From the NCBI GenBank assembly GCA_019914995.1, contig CM034140.1:3100001-3164000 (forward strand): 64,000 nucleotides of DNA, written 5' to 3'. The notes under the pieces were generated by a model, which was not told the DNA's origin, searched no databases, and worked only from the letters and a program-made list of their open reading frames with translations. The position numbers and the translations under genes were made by a program. This DNA is from Acanthochlamys bracteata (lineage: Eukaryota > Streptophyta > Magnoliopsida > Pandanales > Velloziaceae). Shown one piece after another: positions 13,001-23,982 of this stretch. Position 1 is the stretch's first letter. Each line of letters starts with the position of its first letter.

Positions 13001-14151
13001 CCTGTGAGGCCTTCATCATCAATACCAGGGCATCCTACTAGAGCAAAATCCTCAAGATTATGCAGTTGTAGCAATGCTGAAAGGCATTTGTTGGTTATCT
13101 GCATTATAAGAAGCACTAGCTATTAGAAAGACCATAAAATGAGCTAGAGAAAGTGCTCAACAAGACACTAGTATCAAGAGTATCATCAACAAAACAAAGA
13201 GATACTTCAATTTAATCGATCTCCTTCATACTATCTGTTATACCTCCAAGTAAAATTCAATGGAAAAAATTGCCATGAAAAACTCCAGCAGACACCCAAT
13301 TGCCAATTTAGTAAAACCACCACAAACATAAATAAACAAATACAAAATATGCCATAAAACCCAACGAAAGCAGGCCCAACTCTACATCAACACAACAAAG
13401 TTTGTCAAATTTTGAAAATTTACGTACTTTCAATAACCGAAAAAGAGCAAACTTTTTTTACCTGCATATAAGAGAGATCCAAACTCCTCATCTCCTTGCA
13501 CTTGACCGCAACAAGCCCTACTCCAAGATCAGTAATTCCCAAACACCACTTCAAGGAAAGCAGCCGAAGCTTGGGGCAACCAACAGCAATACACCCGATT
13601 CCCATATCAGTCACCGCCTTACACCGTGCCAACCAAAGCTGCTCCAAATGTCTTGCCTTTCCGATAGCAGCAGCAACCCTATCATTAATCTCTGTAGCAT
13701 TCGAAAGATTGATCTTGACAATTCCCGGGCAGTTTAAAGTAATCGCAGCGATTCCGAAATGCGAAAACGATTTAGAGCGGGAGAGATCGATCGAGCGGAG
13801 AGTAGCACCCAGTGAAGCGGCGACGGAGGAGAGTGCCGTGTCAGGGACACGTGGAAGAAGAGTGAAGTCGAGGGTTGTTGTAAACGGGTAACGAGAGAGA
13901 GCAGAGGGAAGTAGAGGGAGGCGTAGCGGTGTGAGACTGCGGCGGTGACGGGACTCAACGGAAAGGAAGCGGCGGCTAACGAGAGAGAACGATTTCTTAT
14001 CGAAAGGATTTACAAGGAAATCGAGGATGCATTGAAGTAGATCGTCGGAGATGGAATCAAACGGGTCAGAACACGGCAGCGTCGGAGAAGAAGAAGATAT
14101 ACAGCGGCGCTTGGCGGCGGAGCACGGTAATAAAAAGCCGGGGAATTCCAT
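10085..14151 (-). CDS. FBL3: F-box/LRR-repeat protein, FBL3-like, seven exons
   Basis: Exons (minus): 14151-13462, 13098-12973, 12698-12594, 12491-12098, 12026-11897, 11501-10955, 10144-10085; 2052 nt, 683 residues. It is the substrate-binding subunit of an SCF E3 ubiquitin ligase. The F-box is at about residues 32-68 (ISDDLLQCILDFL, then SFSLVSRRFLSVES). Many cysteine-containing leucine-rich repeats of the form LxxLxLxxCxxITDxGLxxLxxxC follow to near the C-terminus. Arabidopsis FBL3 (At5g01720), the closest relative I know, has 665 residues. The last exon encodes only 19 residues after HWRDKPFQ and is separated by an 810-bp intron. It was found because GTTGAGCAG follows a good acceptor in phase and the stop comes 20 codons later. 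That final exon is the least certain part. The intron before it contains a Tourist-like MITE. Confidence 0.92.
10603..10844. mobile_element. Tourist-like MITE in the last intron of the F-box/LRR gene
   Basis: A 242-bp element with near-perfect 17-bp terminal inverted repeats, GGGCGTGTTTTAGTTTC and GAAACTAAAACATGCCC (16 of 17 match). Flanking trinucleotides are TAT and TAA, consistent with a decayed TWA target site of the PIF/Harbinger type. Less AT-rich than its surroundings, with internal repeats built from GGAAGTGGAG-like units. It holds two copies of GAAACACGTGA(A/C)GTGG, each centred on a CACGTG palindrome. Confidence 0.75.
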
Positions 14152-17100
14152 TTCAGCTGTGATTGAATTGAATGAGAGAAATCGAAGGAAGAAAATTGCA
14201 ACAACTGTTTTTTAATAACAGAAAGAAACTGCTTGCGAGGGAGATGGAGAAGGAGGTCAGTTTCACAAAAGTTTCCCACAATAACCCTGCTTGTTGCCGA
14301 CGAAGTATTGCTATTTTTAGGTTAATTCTTCATTAATATTTTTGCAGTTTCGTTAACCATCGGGGTCGATATTGCAAAGATGGATATAATTGACTAACTT
14401 GCCCATGTTTTAGTTTGGACTTTTACATATAAACAGGGGTACAAATGAAATATCCGCACTAAAAGTACCGATGTACGGAAAATGATGAAAAGGGCATAAA
14501 AGTAATTAAATAGATGAAAATTTTATTCAGGAGAGTGAGCATATGGGGAAGGACAGTCCGGGGATGCGGACGAGTACGAACACTGACTCGTTGTTCTAGT
14601 CACCGTTATTATTCTTACCATCACTAACTAAAAAAGGTATTTTATCGTTCATAGGTAGTATGGTGCTACGGTGGAGAAAACAAGAAGGGTGACCGCACCG
14701 CAAAAGATGAAGAAGATAAACAATAAAGAATAAAAAACAGCGAGTGGTGGATGGTGGTGGTGGTCGATGACGTTGAGTTTATTGCCGTACCACCAAATGA
14801 GTACTGAGTACGCCCCTCACCCTGATAACAACCAAAACATTTTATTTCAAAAAATATTAAGGACTTGGTTACATACCTCTTAAATTTACTTTTTTTAAAA
14901 TTTATTTTAATATAAAATAAATTTAATTTTAAAATTTACTTATAATATAAAATAATTATAAAATATTATTTTTATTAAATATTTTCAATTTTTAATATTA
15001 TTTTTGAAAAAATAAGTTTATTTTATAATAAACACGCTCTAATTAAAAATATTGGGTTCAAAATATATAAATAAATTTAATAATCAACGATATATACTCC
15101 AATACGATAAGTAGTGGTGGGACTCATTTTTTATCCATTTCTTTATTTTCCAAAATAAGAAGAACCAAACATTAAAAAACTCTTAAATTTATCTACTAAC
15201 TTTTTCAGAAAAATATTCTAGAAATTAAACAAACAGGTCCTAACAACTTTCGGAGACGTTTCAAAGTGGTTGTAGTTTTTTCTAAAATAAATAATATTTT
15301 AAAAACTTTTGAAAAATAAGTGTTTGATATATATAAATTATAAATTAATAACAGAATATTTGAAATATTTTTTTTGTTAGATATTTTTTGAACTTTTGAT
15401 ATCTATTATTTCAGCTCCACCTGAATCACTGAGCGTTTGTAGATACTCAAAATTGCTAAGTAAATAATGAAGGACTATAATTGCAAATAAGAGAAATGGA
15501 ATAGTATCTCCGCGTGCATTCCGTGTACCACACAGGTACGTCCTTCCCCTGAAAATTTTCTAACAAACGCTTCGTATCGACTTGGGTAGTAACAAACAAA
15601 CAAACAAACAACAAATGAAATGGACAGAAAAATGAATAGTTGCTATAAGGCCAATGTTATTCTTTCTTTTCCGTAATGTAGACTTGCCCAACTTGTGTTG
15701 AAATACCTGCACACAAGGTTGGATGGAAACTTGGCAGAAAAGTGAGGAGATGGTGAAGGTTCTATCTAAGATAGTGTTTGGTGTATTTTTAATTTTTAAT
15801 TTTTAATTTTATATTTATTTTTTATAATATTTTATTAATTTTTAAAAAAATATAAAAAATTATGTCTATAAAATTTTTTTTTAGATAAAATAACAAAATT
15901 ATTAATAAAAAAATTCAAAAAAATTTTCAAATATCACCAAACACAATCGAGTCAACGCTTGAGGGAGTAAAATATAAACGCTCATGGAGATTTAAATCTT
16001 TTTGTTAAAATCTTATATTTTTTATTCTTAAAGGGATTTTCATAGGGCATATTTAGTGCATGAGATTCTAATTGTATAATAGAAAATTTAATTTTTAAAA
16101 TATTTATATCGTTTGAAACTTATTGAAGTTAAATTATCATTTAGCGAGTTTTTTTTCATGTACATAATATATATTCAGGAGTTAGTTGCTCGACAGAATT
16201 ACTTTTTTAATTTCTCTTCGACTTGGCTCCCTTGCTATTGATCGCTAATTATGCTCAATTCATATATTTTTCTTATATACTAATATTTTAGATTAATCAT
16301 ATCAATATCAGTATTATATATTGACTATATAGAACTTTAATAATTTTTTAAATCGAATAGCGTTCTTGTCATATAAAATAATACCTGAGACACTAATAAT
16401 ATACTTCATACTATATTAATATCATTATTATATTTCAGCTATATTAATGCTAAGATTATATATTATTTTTAAAGATCTAAAATCAGATAGTGCTCTTACC
16501 ATAATCTTGAAATTGAAATTATTAACTTCACAACCAATACTTTGATTCTATCACTTTAATTCAAAAAATTATATCACTTTACCGTATTACCACTAAGTAT
16601 CAGTTACTTATTAAGTGGATAATTTACAAAAAGCTTTAAGGATATCTCCAAACATAAAAAAATCGATTAATAGTAGGCTATTGTAAATCATAGAGATATT
16701 TGACATTAAAATTTTATTACGTAGAAAATTTTAAAGAAAAAATAAAAAAATTATTTAAAAAATATAAAATAAAAATTAGAATGAAAAATTGCGGAAACGT
16801 ATTGTCAAATGTGTGCCTTAATCAATAGGGCATTTCTTTTCATTCTGGGGATACTTGAGCTTTCTAAATTAGCTTCGTGGGTTAAAACAGAACAGAATCT
16901 GTCCATCTGAATGGCTAATGCCTGCCCTGGTTGCCAAATGATTTTGTAGCAAAGATGCCAAACGGGTTGGAGGTAAAACGCACCCCCAAACCATAACTAT
17001 GTAATTGTTTAATATTATTACTGAAATATCAAATATATACTTCATGCTGGGGTAGTAATCCTGTCAGACTAAACATCGCACTACACAACCATACCAACCA

Positions 17101-17322
17101 TCTAAGACGTTTTTATATCTTGTTATTATTGTAGACATTGAGCAATATCTTAAAATGTCCAAAATGTTCAGAAATGAACATGATAATTATTAGCAAAGAA
17201 CAGTAAAGCTTTAGATGAAATTTACACAGAATCTTCATACGGTTGAACTCAAAATGTTTGTTACTCATCCGTGCTATTCCACTAGCGTAGAACAATACTG
17301 TCTGGGTGCTGAAAGATATGCA
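14152..17322. other. F-box gene upstream region, AT-rich spacer and HMA gene 3' flank
   Basis: The F-box gene 5' leader and promoter occupy roughly 14152-14800. About 14870-15045 and 15240-15400 look like decayed AT-rich inverted-repeat elements. A clean one lies at 15774-15944. A (CAAA)n tract is at 15591-15615. No gene is recognised. Confidence 0.35.
15774..15944. repeat. Short AT-rich MITE (171 bp)
   Basis: Starts GTGTTTGGTGTATTTTTAAT and ends AAATATCACCAAACAC. The outer ten bases are a perfect inverted repeat (GTGTTTGGTG / CACCAAACAC). The interior is almost pure A/T. No target-site duplication is obvious, so the superfamily is uncertain; GTGTTTGG ends are common in hAT- and Harbinger-derived MITEs. 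Confidence 0.55.
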
Positions 17323-18033
17323 TCAATAATTGTCAGCTGCACCTGCTTCAGGGCATCCATCGTCTGTCCAAGGAGTTGCCGTCTTTCCAATCTTTTGCAA
17401 AACCTTCACAACTTCTTCTGTTGTAACGTTACCCGTGACTGTGACTTTGTTATTCTCTGCGTCAACCCTATATGTCTCAATATCTGCAATTTTCCGTCAA
17501 ATGATCATAACTTGTTGAGCCAACACTGAGGGAAACTCATCATATCTGTTGACAACTAGAATCTTAGGTACATACGGCTAAAGGTTTTACCTTCAATTTT
17601 TTTAATCGCCTTCTTGATTGCCTCGCGGCATCTTTCACAGTGCACTCCTACCCGCAGCTCCACTACCTGTGACCAATGTAACAGAATGAAAAAAAAAAGT
17701 TGGGGAAGGAAAAGAAAATAAAACAGAAAAGATTAGCAAACAAATGAAGGATCGAGAACTATTTGTTTTCAACATTGATGGTAACCCATGAAAAACAGAG
17801 CCACGTAAGTTCGTAGTATGACTTTAGATAACTCTGTTATCTGAAAGCTTACTTGCAAAGGTAAAAGTTTAAGCAATAATAAACGTTTCATAATCTAAAT
17901 AATCCCCACAACTCAACAATTCCTATGAAATTTTATAAAATCTTACAAAAAATTGGTGACCCAATGTTAGCAATAGGGTCTCTCCAGCAAAATATCATCT
18001 TCACACTAAAAATGAGAGTTTACTTACAGCCAT
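17323..18033 (-). CDS. Small heavy-metal-associated (HMA) domain protein, three exons
   Basis: Exons 18033-18028, 17666-17591 and 17483-17323 give 80 residues. The protein is one HMA ferredoxin-like fold: MAVVELRVGVHCERC with metal-ligand cysteines C12 and C15, then EAIKKAIKKIEDIETYRVD, NNKVTVTGNV, and VVKVLQKIGKTATPW. Such proteins bind Cu(I) or other soft metals and act as cytosolic chaperones. The usual M-x-C-x-x-C has Val in place of Met here. It ends ADNY with no CaaX box, so it is not a prenylated HIPP. The first exon carries only ATG GCT before a GTAAGTA donor; this start was chosen because the next exon opens in phase with VVEL and family members begin MAVVEL or similar. The target metal and partner cannot be told from the sequence. 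Confidence 0.85.
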
Positions 18034-19162
18034 TGAGCTCCTGCAGGGCACGTCTACGCTTGTTTGAAAGACAAAGATGTGATCCTAAGTTGAGGCTGCT
18101 AACTTATATTGCTGGTAGAGATTCCTTAATGTGGTTGAGAGCTGGAAAACTTCTACAAAATGAAGAAAGCATAAGACATCCTACTTTTGTTCAAGTCAAA
18201 AGATAGTTCACACACTTCAGAAAGTGATTACAGCTGGAACCAGGTACAAAAAGTTGTTCTACGTCCTGCATCTTTCATGCATCTACAGCTAGCAAAAAAC
18301 ACTAAAGAAATTATTCATGTTATTGGTATGATTTTTAGAAAATATTTTAGAGTTTTATGAATAATTTTATTTTAAAATAAAATATATTTTATGTTTTAGA
18401 AATAGACTTTACTTTTTCTCTAAAATAATAATAATAATAAATATAAAATTTTATAAAGTATATATTTTTTAAAATTTAAAATAACTTTTATAAGTATTAT
18501 AAAAAAATTAATTAAAATATAAAATTAGAAATTGAAAAAAAAATAATAATCACAGTCAAATCTCGTCTTTAGAAAGTGACTTGTCCATTGAACTAACTTT
18601 CATAAAATCTTTTAATGAAAACGTAAAGTTAATAAAGATGACGAAAACTAGTATCATTTTAGAAAAGGCTTCCGATGGCTTCACGTATAAAAATCACCAC
18701 CACTAAGGTAAGGAGATAGCTTTGTCTAATTTTTTTTCGTCTTCCTTTTTCATTTGTTAGAAACCTAATTAGATATTTAGAATTGCATAAAATAATATAT
18801 TTAAATATTTAATTTTATTTTAAAAATAAAATTATATGTATGAAATTATACGATATATAATTTATCTAAATTTTTAAATTTTTAAAAAATCAAATAGTAT
18901 AAAAAATTTATTAAAACATATTGTACTTCATACCGTCACGTGAAGATGAAGGATCTGTAGGCCTGAAAACTCTGATCCTATATTAGAAACTACATATAGC
19001 GAAGTTAGATGAAACTAAATGAGATTTGGGAAAAAATAAGTTACATAATAGAAGGATGCTTGACAAGTCCACCAGCGCCCTCTGCATGAGGTAGGTAGTG
19101 ACTCAGTTCTAACTCCAAAACGTTCGCATAGACAAAACAAAGGGCTCTAAGATAGGAAAACA
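18034..19162. other. HMA gene upstream region and AT-rich spacer
   Basis: Contains the HMA gene leader and promoter. About 18315-18575 is an AT-rich repeat-like block with a (TAA)n run near 18425. About 18770-18930 is a second AT-rich block. The 3' end of the U2B'' gene follows. No gene seen. Confidence 0.3.
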
Positions 19163-22001
19163 TCACTTCTTGGCATAGCTGATAGCCATTGGATTTTGAG
19201 GGGTAATTTTGAAACCTTGAAGAGCTTGCATGGCGATTGTTGCATGAACATCATCTCCAAACTCTACGAAGGCAATACCTGGTTTCGCCTCTATCATCCG
19301 CACTTCGTTGAACCCAGGATATTGTTGGAAAAGAATTTGAAGCATCATGCTTGTTGTTTCATGAGGTAAGTTTTCAATAAAAAGGATGTGGTTCGGAGCA
19401 GCACCCTCTTCTGCACCCGTCTTTCCTTGGCGAGAAGTTTGAGGAGCCTGCAAATTCACAATGATTTATAGATTGCCTCTACAAGGAACTAACTATAAAA
19501 CGGAAGTGCTAGATACAACAAACAGTAGAGAAGGTAGAACTCTAGGCGAGAAGACAACCAAGTGTCACTGGTTTTATATTTTAATCAATAGTGCTAACTT
19601 AGTGCAAGTCATACTAAAGTAGAAGATTCACTGACTAATAAGCAATGCAGACCACAAGCAATTTATGAAATTGCGAAGAATTATATATGAGTTTAAAAGG
19701 AGCAAGCAGCATAGATAATTCTCAATCAGAAACAGGGACTATCTGGTTAAAAATAGAGCCTCCAAATTCTTAACTAATATTGTCATAGGAATTGCCTAAG
19801 TTGCACTTCTTACTGTCAGCACCTCAATTCCATGTGTCAAATTATACCTCTTCCTAGCGATATCTTGTGGTCCAACATATGAATTAGTTCCAAAGGAAAT
19901 GGGAAACTCTTTGCTTAATAAATTTATCAAAAAAGTGCAAAATCCTTTGTCAAAAAGAAGCATTGGGATACAAACAATTGCGGGGAAAACTTACAGAAGG
20001 GCCTCCATTAGTCTGGTAGGCTGAACCATTTGCAGCAGTTTGCTGTGCCTCCTCAGCTTTGCGACGTTTTTCGGCAGCTGTAGAATAAATATGATAATAT
20101 TGTTTATGTCAATAAATATACACATTCTAAAATTTCAAGTTATTTGAAATAAAGGATATTCGTCAATCAAAATCATCAATACTGTTCAACAGGCCAACTT
20201 GTAAAACTGAATTCCATTGTTGATGACTTTTTACTTCACATGGGACCAGGTCACATGAATAATTCATCTCAAATCAAGTTCATATAGGGTGACCTAACTG
20301 CAGTCATATGTTTAAGCACACAACTGTTGAAGTACTCGTAGTTTACATAAACTTCAAATCTATTATAACCATAAAATGTTTCATACCCCTCCAAGTATAA
20401 TACTTATGCCATAGTGATAATTGAAGTTGTAGTTACCTTTCTCTTCTTGTCTCTTCTTTTTTTCTCTAGGTTTGTATGTTCCATCCTCTTTAGCAATGCA
20501 ATCTGACTTTGTCTTTGCATATTGGATCCTCTGCACACACAAAATAAAGTGTATGAGCAAGAAACACAAGAGTAGCATGTAGCCCTTGAAAAATCGCTCT
20601 CTGACTTTCCACTCATTAAAACTATGCTTTAATTCCACAGCTCCAAAAAATTTGATGTATTAACGACAACCCATGTTGTTTCATATTACGTATCAACTAT
20701 ATACAACTAGAATTGCAGTCTAACACAAAGTTCTTGTAGATTTCCTTTTCAATTCTTTTTACGAGCAAAATTTATGCTTTTCTGTTTAAAGTTTAGCAGC
20801 AATCTCATTCTTGAAACCAAAATGAAGAGTTCCATTTAGATAAGAGACACACCATTGGCTTGTCGTAAAACGGAAAGCTCTGCATTTGACGTACTGCAGC
20901 ACTTGCAGCCGTTACTTCACTGAATACCACCCATGCCTGGCCTCGGAGTTTGCTTGTCTTAAGGGCAACCACATCCAGAATCCTACCATATTGAGAGAAA
21001 AGAGCGTACAGGGATCTCTTCAATTCTACAAACAAATCGAGCAAAAAAAGAAAGAAAGACCATCAATTAAGGGAACCAGTGCCTCTGAATCTGGTACACA
21101 TAATCAACATAGACGGCTTTGAACAATATAAAACACTGTGTATTCAACTTAGACGAATAAAGGCAGCTGGAAGGACATAACAAATTGGTCTCAGAAAGCT
21201 CATGCAAATGACATGTGCAAAGAATAAATTTGGTCATTACAAGGACTGAATTAAAATCCAGATTCATGAAGCATAAAGATTTCATGATGCTTCACCAGCA
21301 TGCGAATGTGTTTCACAAAACTTTTATAAAAGCTTATGCTGAGCTCAGGAACTACTATTAGCAACTTGGTTTAAGAAACAATAGAAAGAGCAACAATTAA
21401 TTAGGTTCCAGCATCATGAGTTCTATATCTATCAGCCAATCACCCAAAAGTCTCAACAAGAAAAAGCACAGACTTCAAATACATGGTTCACTAGTTTGCT
21501 CAAATTCCAGAAGAGTTCTCTACTCAATATATCAATCTAGATCTGCGAATTGCAGATCAAAATTAAATAAAATCAGACCTCCGTACTTCAACCACTAGGA
21601 ATAATACATCGCAAGCACAAACTTGTAATTGTTCTTACTATACACGAATTCCTGAAACATTATCATCAAACGTCTTCAACCAATCAAAACAAAAACTCTA
21701 TTCTGGCCGCTCCACACCTGACGACTACCAGTTCAGTGGTCGCAACTTCAGTAGGAGATCAATCAAGCAACAAAGAGAAATTTTGTCAAAGCGATCCACT
21801 CGAAAGATCAAACAAAGAATAAATCGCTGTTAAACAAACTTGTAAGAAACCCTAGCATTACACGATGAAGAAAATGAGAAAGAACTTTTAACAAAATCAA
21901 CATAGGAGGGATTAGAACGGATGTTAACCTTCTTTCTTAACTTTCTCGTTGAGATTTCTGATGTAAATCGTTTGATTCGGAGGAATATCTCCGCCGAGCA
22001 T
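19163..22001 (-). CDS. U2B'': U2 small nuclear ribonucleoprotein B''
   Basis: Exons (minus): 22001-21929, 21025-20853, 20530-20437, 20077-19995, 19447-19163; 708 nt, 235 residues, against 232 in Arabidopsis. With U2A' it binds stem-loop IV of U2 snRNA in the spliceosome. RRM1 starts at residue 10 with RNP2 IYIRNL (12-17) and RNP1 RGQAWVVF (52-59), followed by [19 protein letters not shown] charged linker ([21 protein letters not shown]) leads to RRM2 with RNP2 LFIENL (163-168) and the block [10 protein letters not shown]. The C-terminus MAISYAKK is typical. All introns have good borders except the exon 2 donor, GTGTGT, which is weak but fixed by the [11 protein letters not shown] join. Confidence 0.95.
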
Positions 22002-22179
22002 TGCTGCCTCGCGCCGCCGGAGTTCAAGCTCGAGCAAAATTTTCGAGATTTTTGAAAAGAAATTGTTTTCTCTGTTAAATCCTTCAAAGCAATATTTTGA
22101 AGAACACCCTGTTTATGTATCTATTACAGATAGATCTTAAGTTCGTAACACTTCCACTCTGTATCAGGCCTCATTTCAA

Positions 22180-22189
22180 TTGGGCCCAA
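22180..22189. promoter_or_regulatory. Palindromic TTGGGCCCAA element upstream of U2B''
   Basis: A perfect palindrome containing the site II core TGGGCC on both strands, 179 bp upstream of the U2B'' start codon. Site II elements bind TCP factors and are frequent in plant housekeeping and RNA-processing genes, which fits this neighbour. Confidence 0.45.
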
Positions 22190-22496
22190 AAATATTCGGT
22201 CCTGATAGTTAAAAGACGAAAAACAGACTTCATGGAAAGTTTACTTCTAGGATGTTTAGAAGTTATTATAGAACTTCTGAAATAAAAACATTTTAAAGTA
22301 ATTTTTTATTTTAAAAAAGATAAGTAAATTCTCCAAAAAAACTTATATTAGTTCTTCAATATTACATACATAAAACATTATCTATTTTCCTACTTCAAAT
22401 AATTATCATCTTGAACTTGAACCGTTCACCTTCATTTTCATTCCACTCCTACAAAACCCTTTTTATTTTCATTACTATGATCAACAGCAACATGAG

Positions 22497-23982
22497 TCAA
22501 ACAAACCCTTGCATGCTACGATTAATTTGAGCACTACCCAAAGGAACTACAGCCTCTGCCAATGCCTCAGGCGGCGAAGCAGCTTCTCTCTTGTAAAAAC
22601 TGCCATCTTCCATATCGTAGAAATTCACTGTCCTCACTTCTTGTGCAAGAGAACATGAACAACAGAACAACCACTGCATGAAATCAGTCATCGCCGGGTA
22701 CCCACAACAGAAAGAATTTGCAGGTAGCTTGAATCTTTTTCTTATTTGGGTTCTCCAGAATCCGCCATACAGCAACCCCAAGAAGCAAAGAACGACACCG
22801 GAAACCCCGACAATATACCGGATAGTTACGTCACTGATTTTTAATCCGGCAACGTTGAAAACCCAGAATGGCGCGATACACAGAAGCATGAATGTGAATA
22901 TGTGAACGTACATGTTGCCGAGACCAAGCCTCTCCATGTTCCAACCGAACACGCAGAACATGCAAAATAAGGACATGAATGCAACGGTCATGTCGTTGTA
23001 GCAATTGAACAGTCCACCTACCCATTCCGGCGTTGTCACAGTTACTGATCGACGCAGCTGCTGCTTTTCTTGTTTCGTTTGCTCTTCAATCATTTCAGAT
23101 TGTGCTGTATGAGATTCATCGTCTATTTCAGTGTCGTGTTTTCTTCCTAGAGGGCTGTAGATTATGTAGAAGAAGGCGATAACCGGAGCACAAGTACCAA
23201 CAACGACGAAGATAATCTCACCCCAATTAGGCCTGTTATTGCTTGAGAATCCCCAGTAGAGTGCGCAGAGACCAAACTGAGAAAAACAAGTAATGTGAAA
23301 CAGAGACACAACCAAGAAAAGGTGAGCCCGTTCGCGAGGACGAGCAGCTTTACCCTTGCAGTAAGTCTTCCTAAGCTCGATGGCGTCACTCGTTCTCCAC
23401 CTGAGCAAAAGAACGAGATGGTGGAACAGTCTTGGGTACTGGTATATGCAGAGGATTGTGAAGAGAGCGTTCAGAATCTGGTTGGTGATTTCGGTCCATT
23501 TTTTTTCTCGTTGAGCTTTTCGGTATTGCTCCGTTCAACAGTCCGGTAGTTAGGAGGAAGAGTATGATGAGTCCCACAGCGACAAAGAAAATCCAAACTA
23601 GCAAGGCCATGTTTGCAGGGTGCTTAGTCCAGTTCTTGAAGTACTTCATCAAATCCAGCCACTTAATTTTCCTTACGAACGGAACGCGAAAGCTGGGCAA
23701 CCGGTCGTCGCCATTTTCACCTCTCTGGCTTGTTTTCCGACGAAGGAATGCGAACGGGGAGAGTCTGCCAGATTTCAAGAACCATTCTTTAGAAAGGTAA
23801 GCTTTGGGGAAGTCTAGGAACCTTCGCTTGTGCTGTTTCTGGTAACCCATTGTTGCTCCTTCAGATATCGGAATTTGTGCAGAGATGATACGGTGAAGCT
23901 CTGTAACGCCGCTTGATCTTGGAATGTTGTCTAGTTCTTTTGAGTTGTTTGGATTGATTTCATTGTTTGTTATTGAATCCAT
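22497..23982 (-). pseudogene. PLAC8-family membrane protein gene with a one-base frameshift (copy 1 of a tandem pair)
   Basis: Two overlapping frames together spell one intronless PLAC8 (DUF614) protein of about 494 residues. The first frame (from 23982) gives the N-terminus through MALLVWIFFVAVGLIILFLL and GLLNGAIPK. The second (ending 22497) gives WTEITNQILNALFTIL through to QGFV. The switch falls at an A8 run on the coding strand (T8 at 23498-23505). Reading seven A's instead of eight aligns residue for residue with the intact neighbour (PRKSQRDSWFEVNNQILN region), and the total length then divides by three. The Cys-rich PLAC8 core (FCCGYP, WLFCCSCSLAQEVRT) and membrane segments are present and undamaged. 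Either this is a recent pseudogene or allele, or the run length is a sequencing error. PLAC8 proteins of this long plant subgroup are poorly characterised membrane proteins. Confidence 0.8.

Noticed and set aside
22497-23408. Treating the PLAC8 copy 1 halves as two separate genes
   Set aside because: The two frames are consecutive parts of one protein, shown by alignment with the intact neighbour; the second has no sensible start of its own.
23380-23520. An intron explaining the PLAC8 copy 1 frame change
   Set aside because: No GT-AG pair here would keep the conserved W-x-E...NQILNAL block, and the intact neighbour has no intron.
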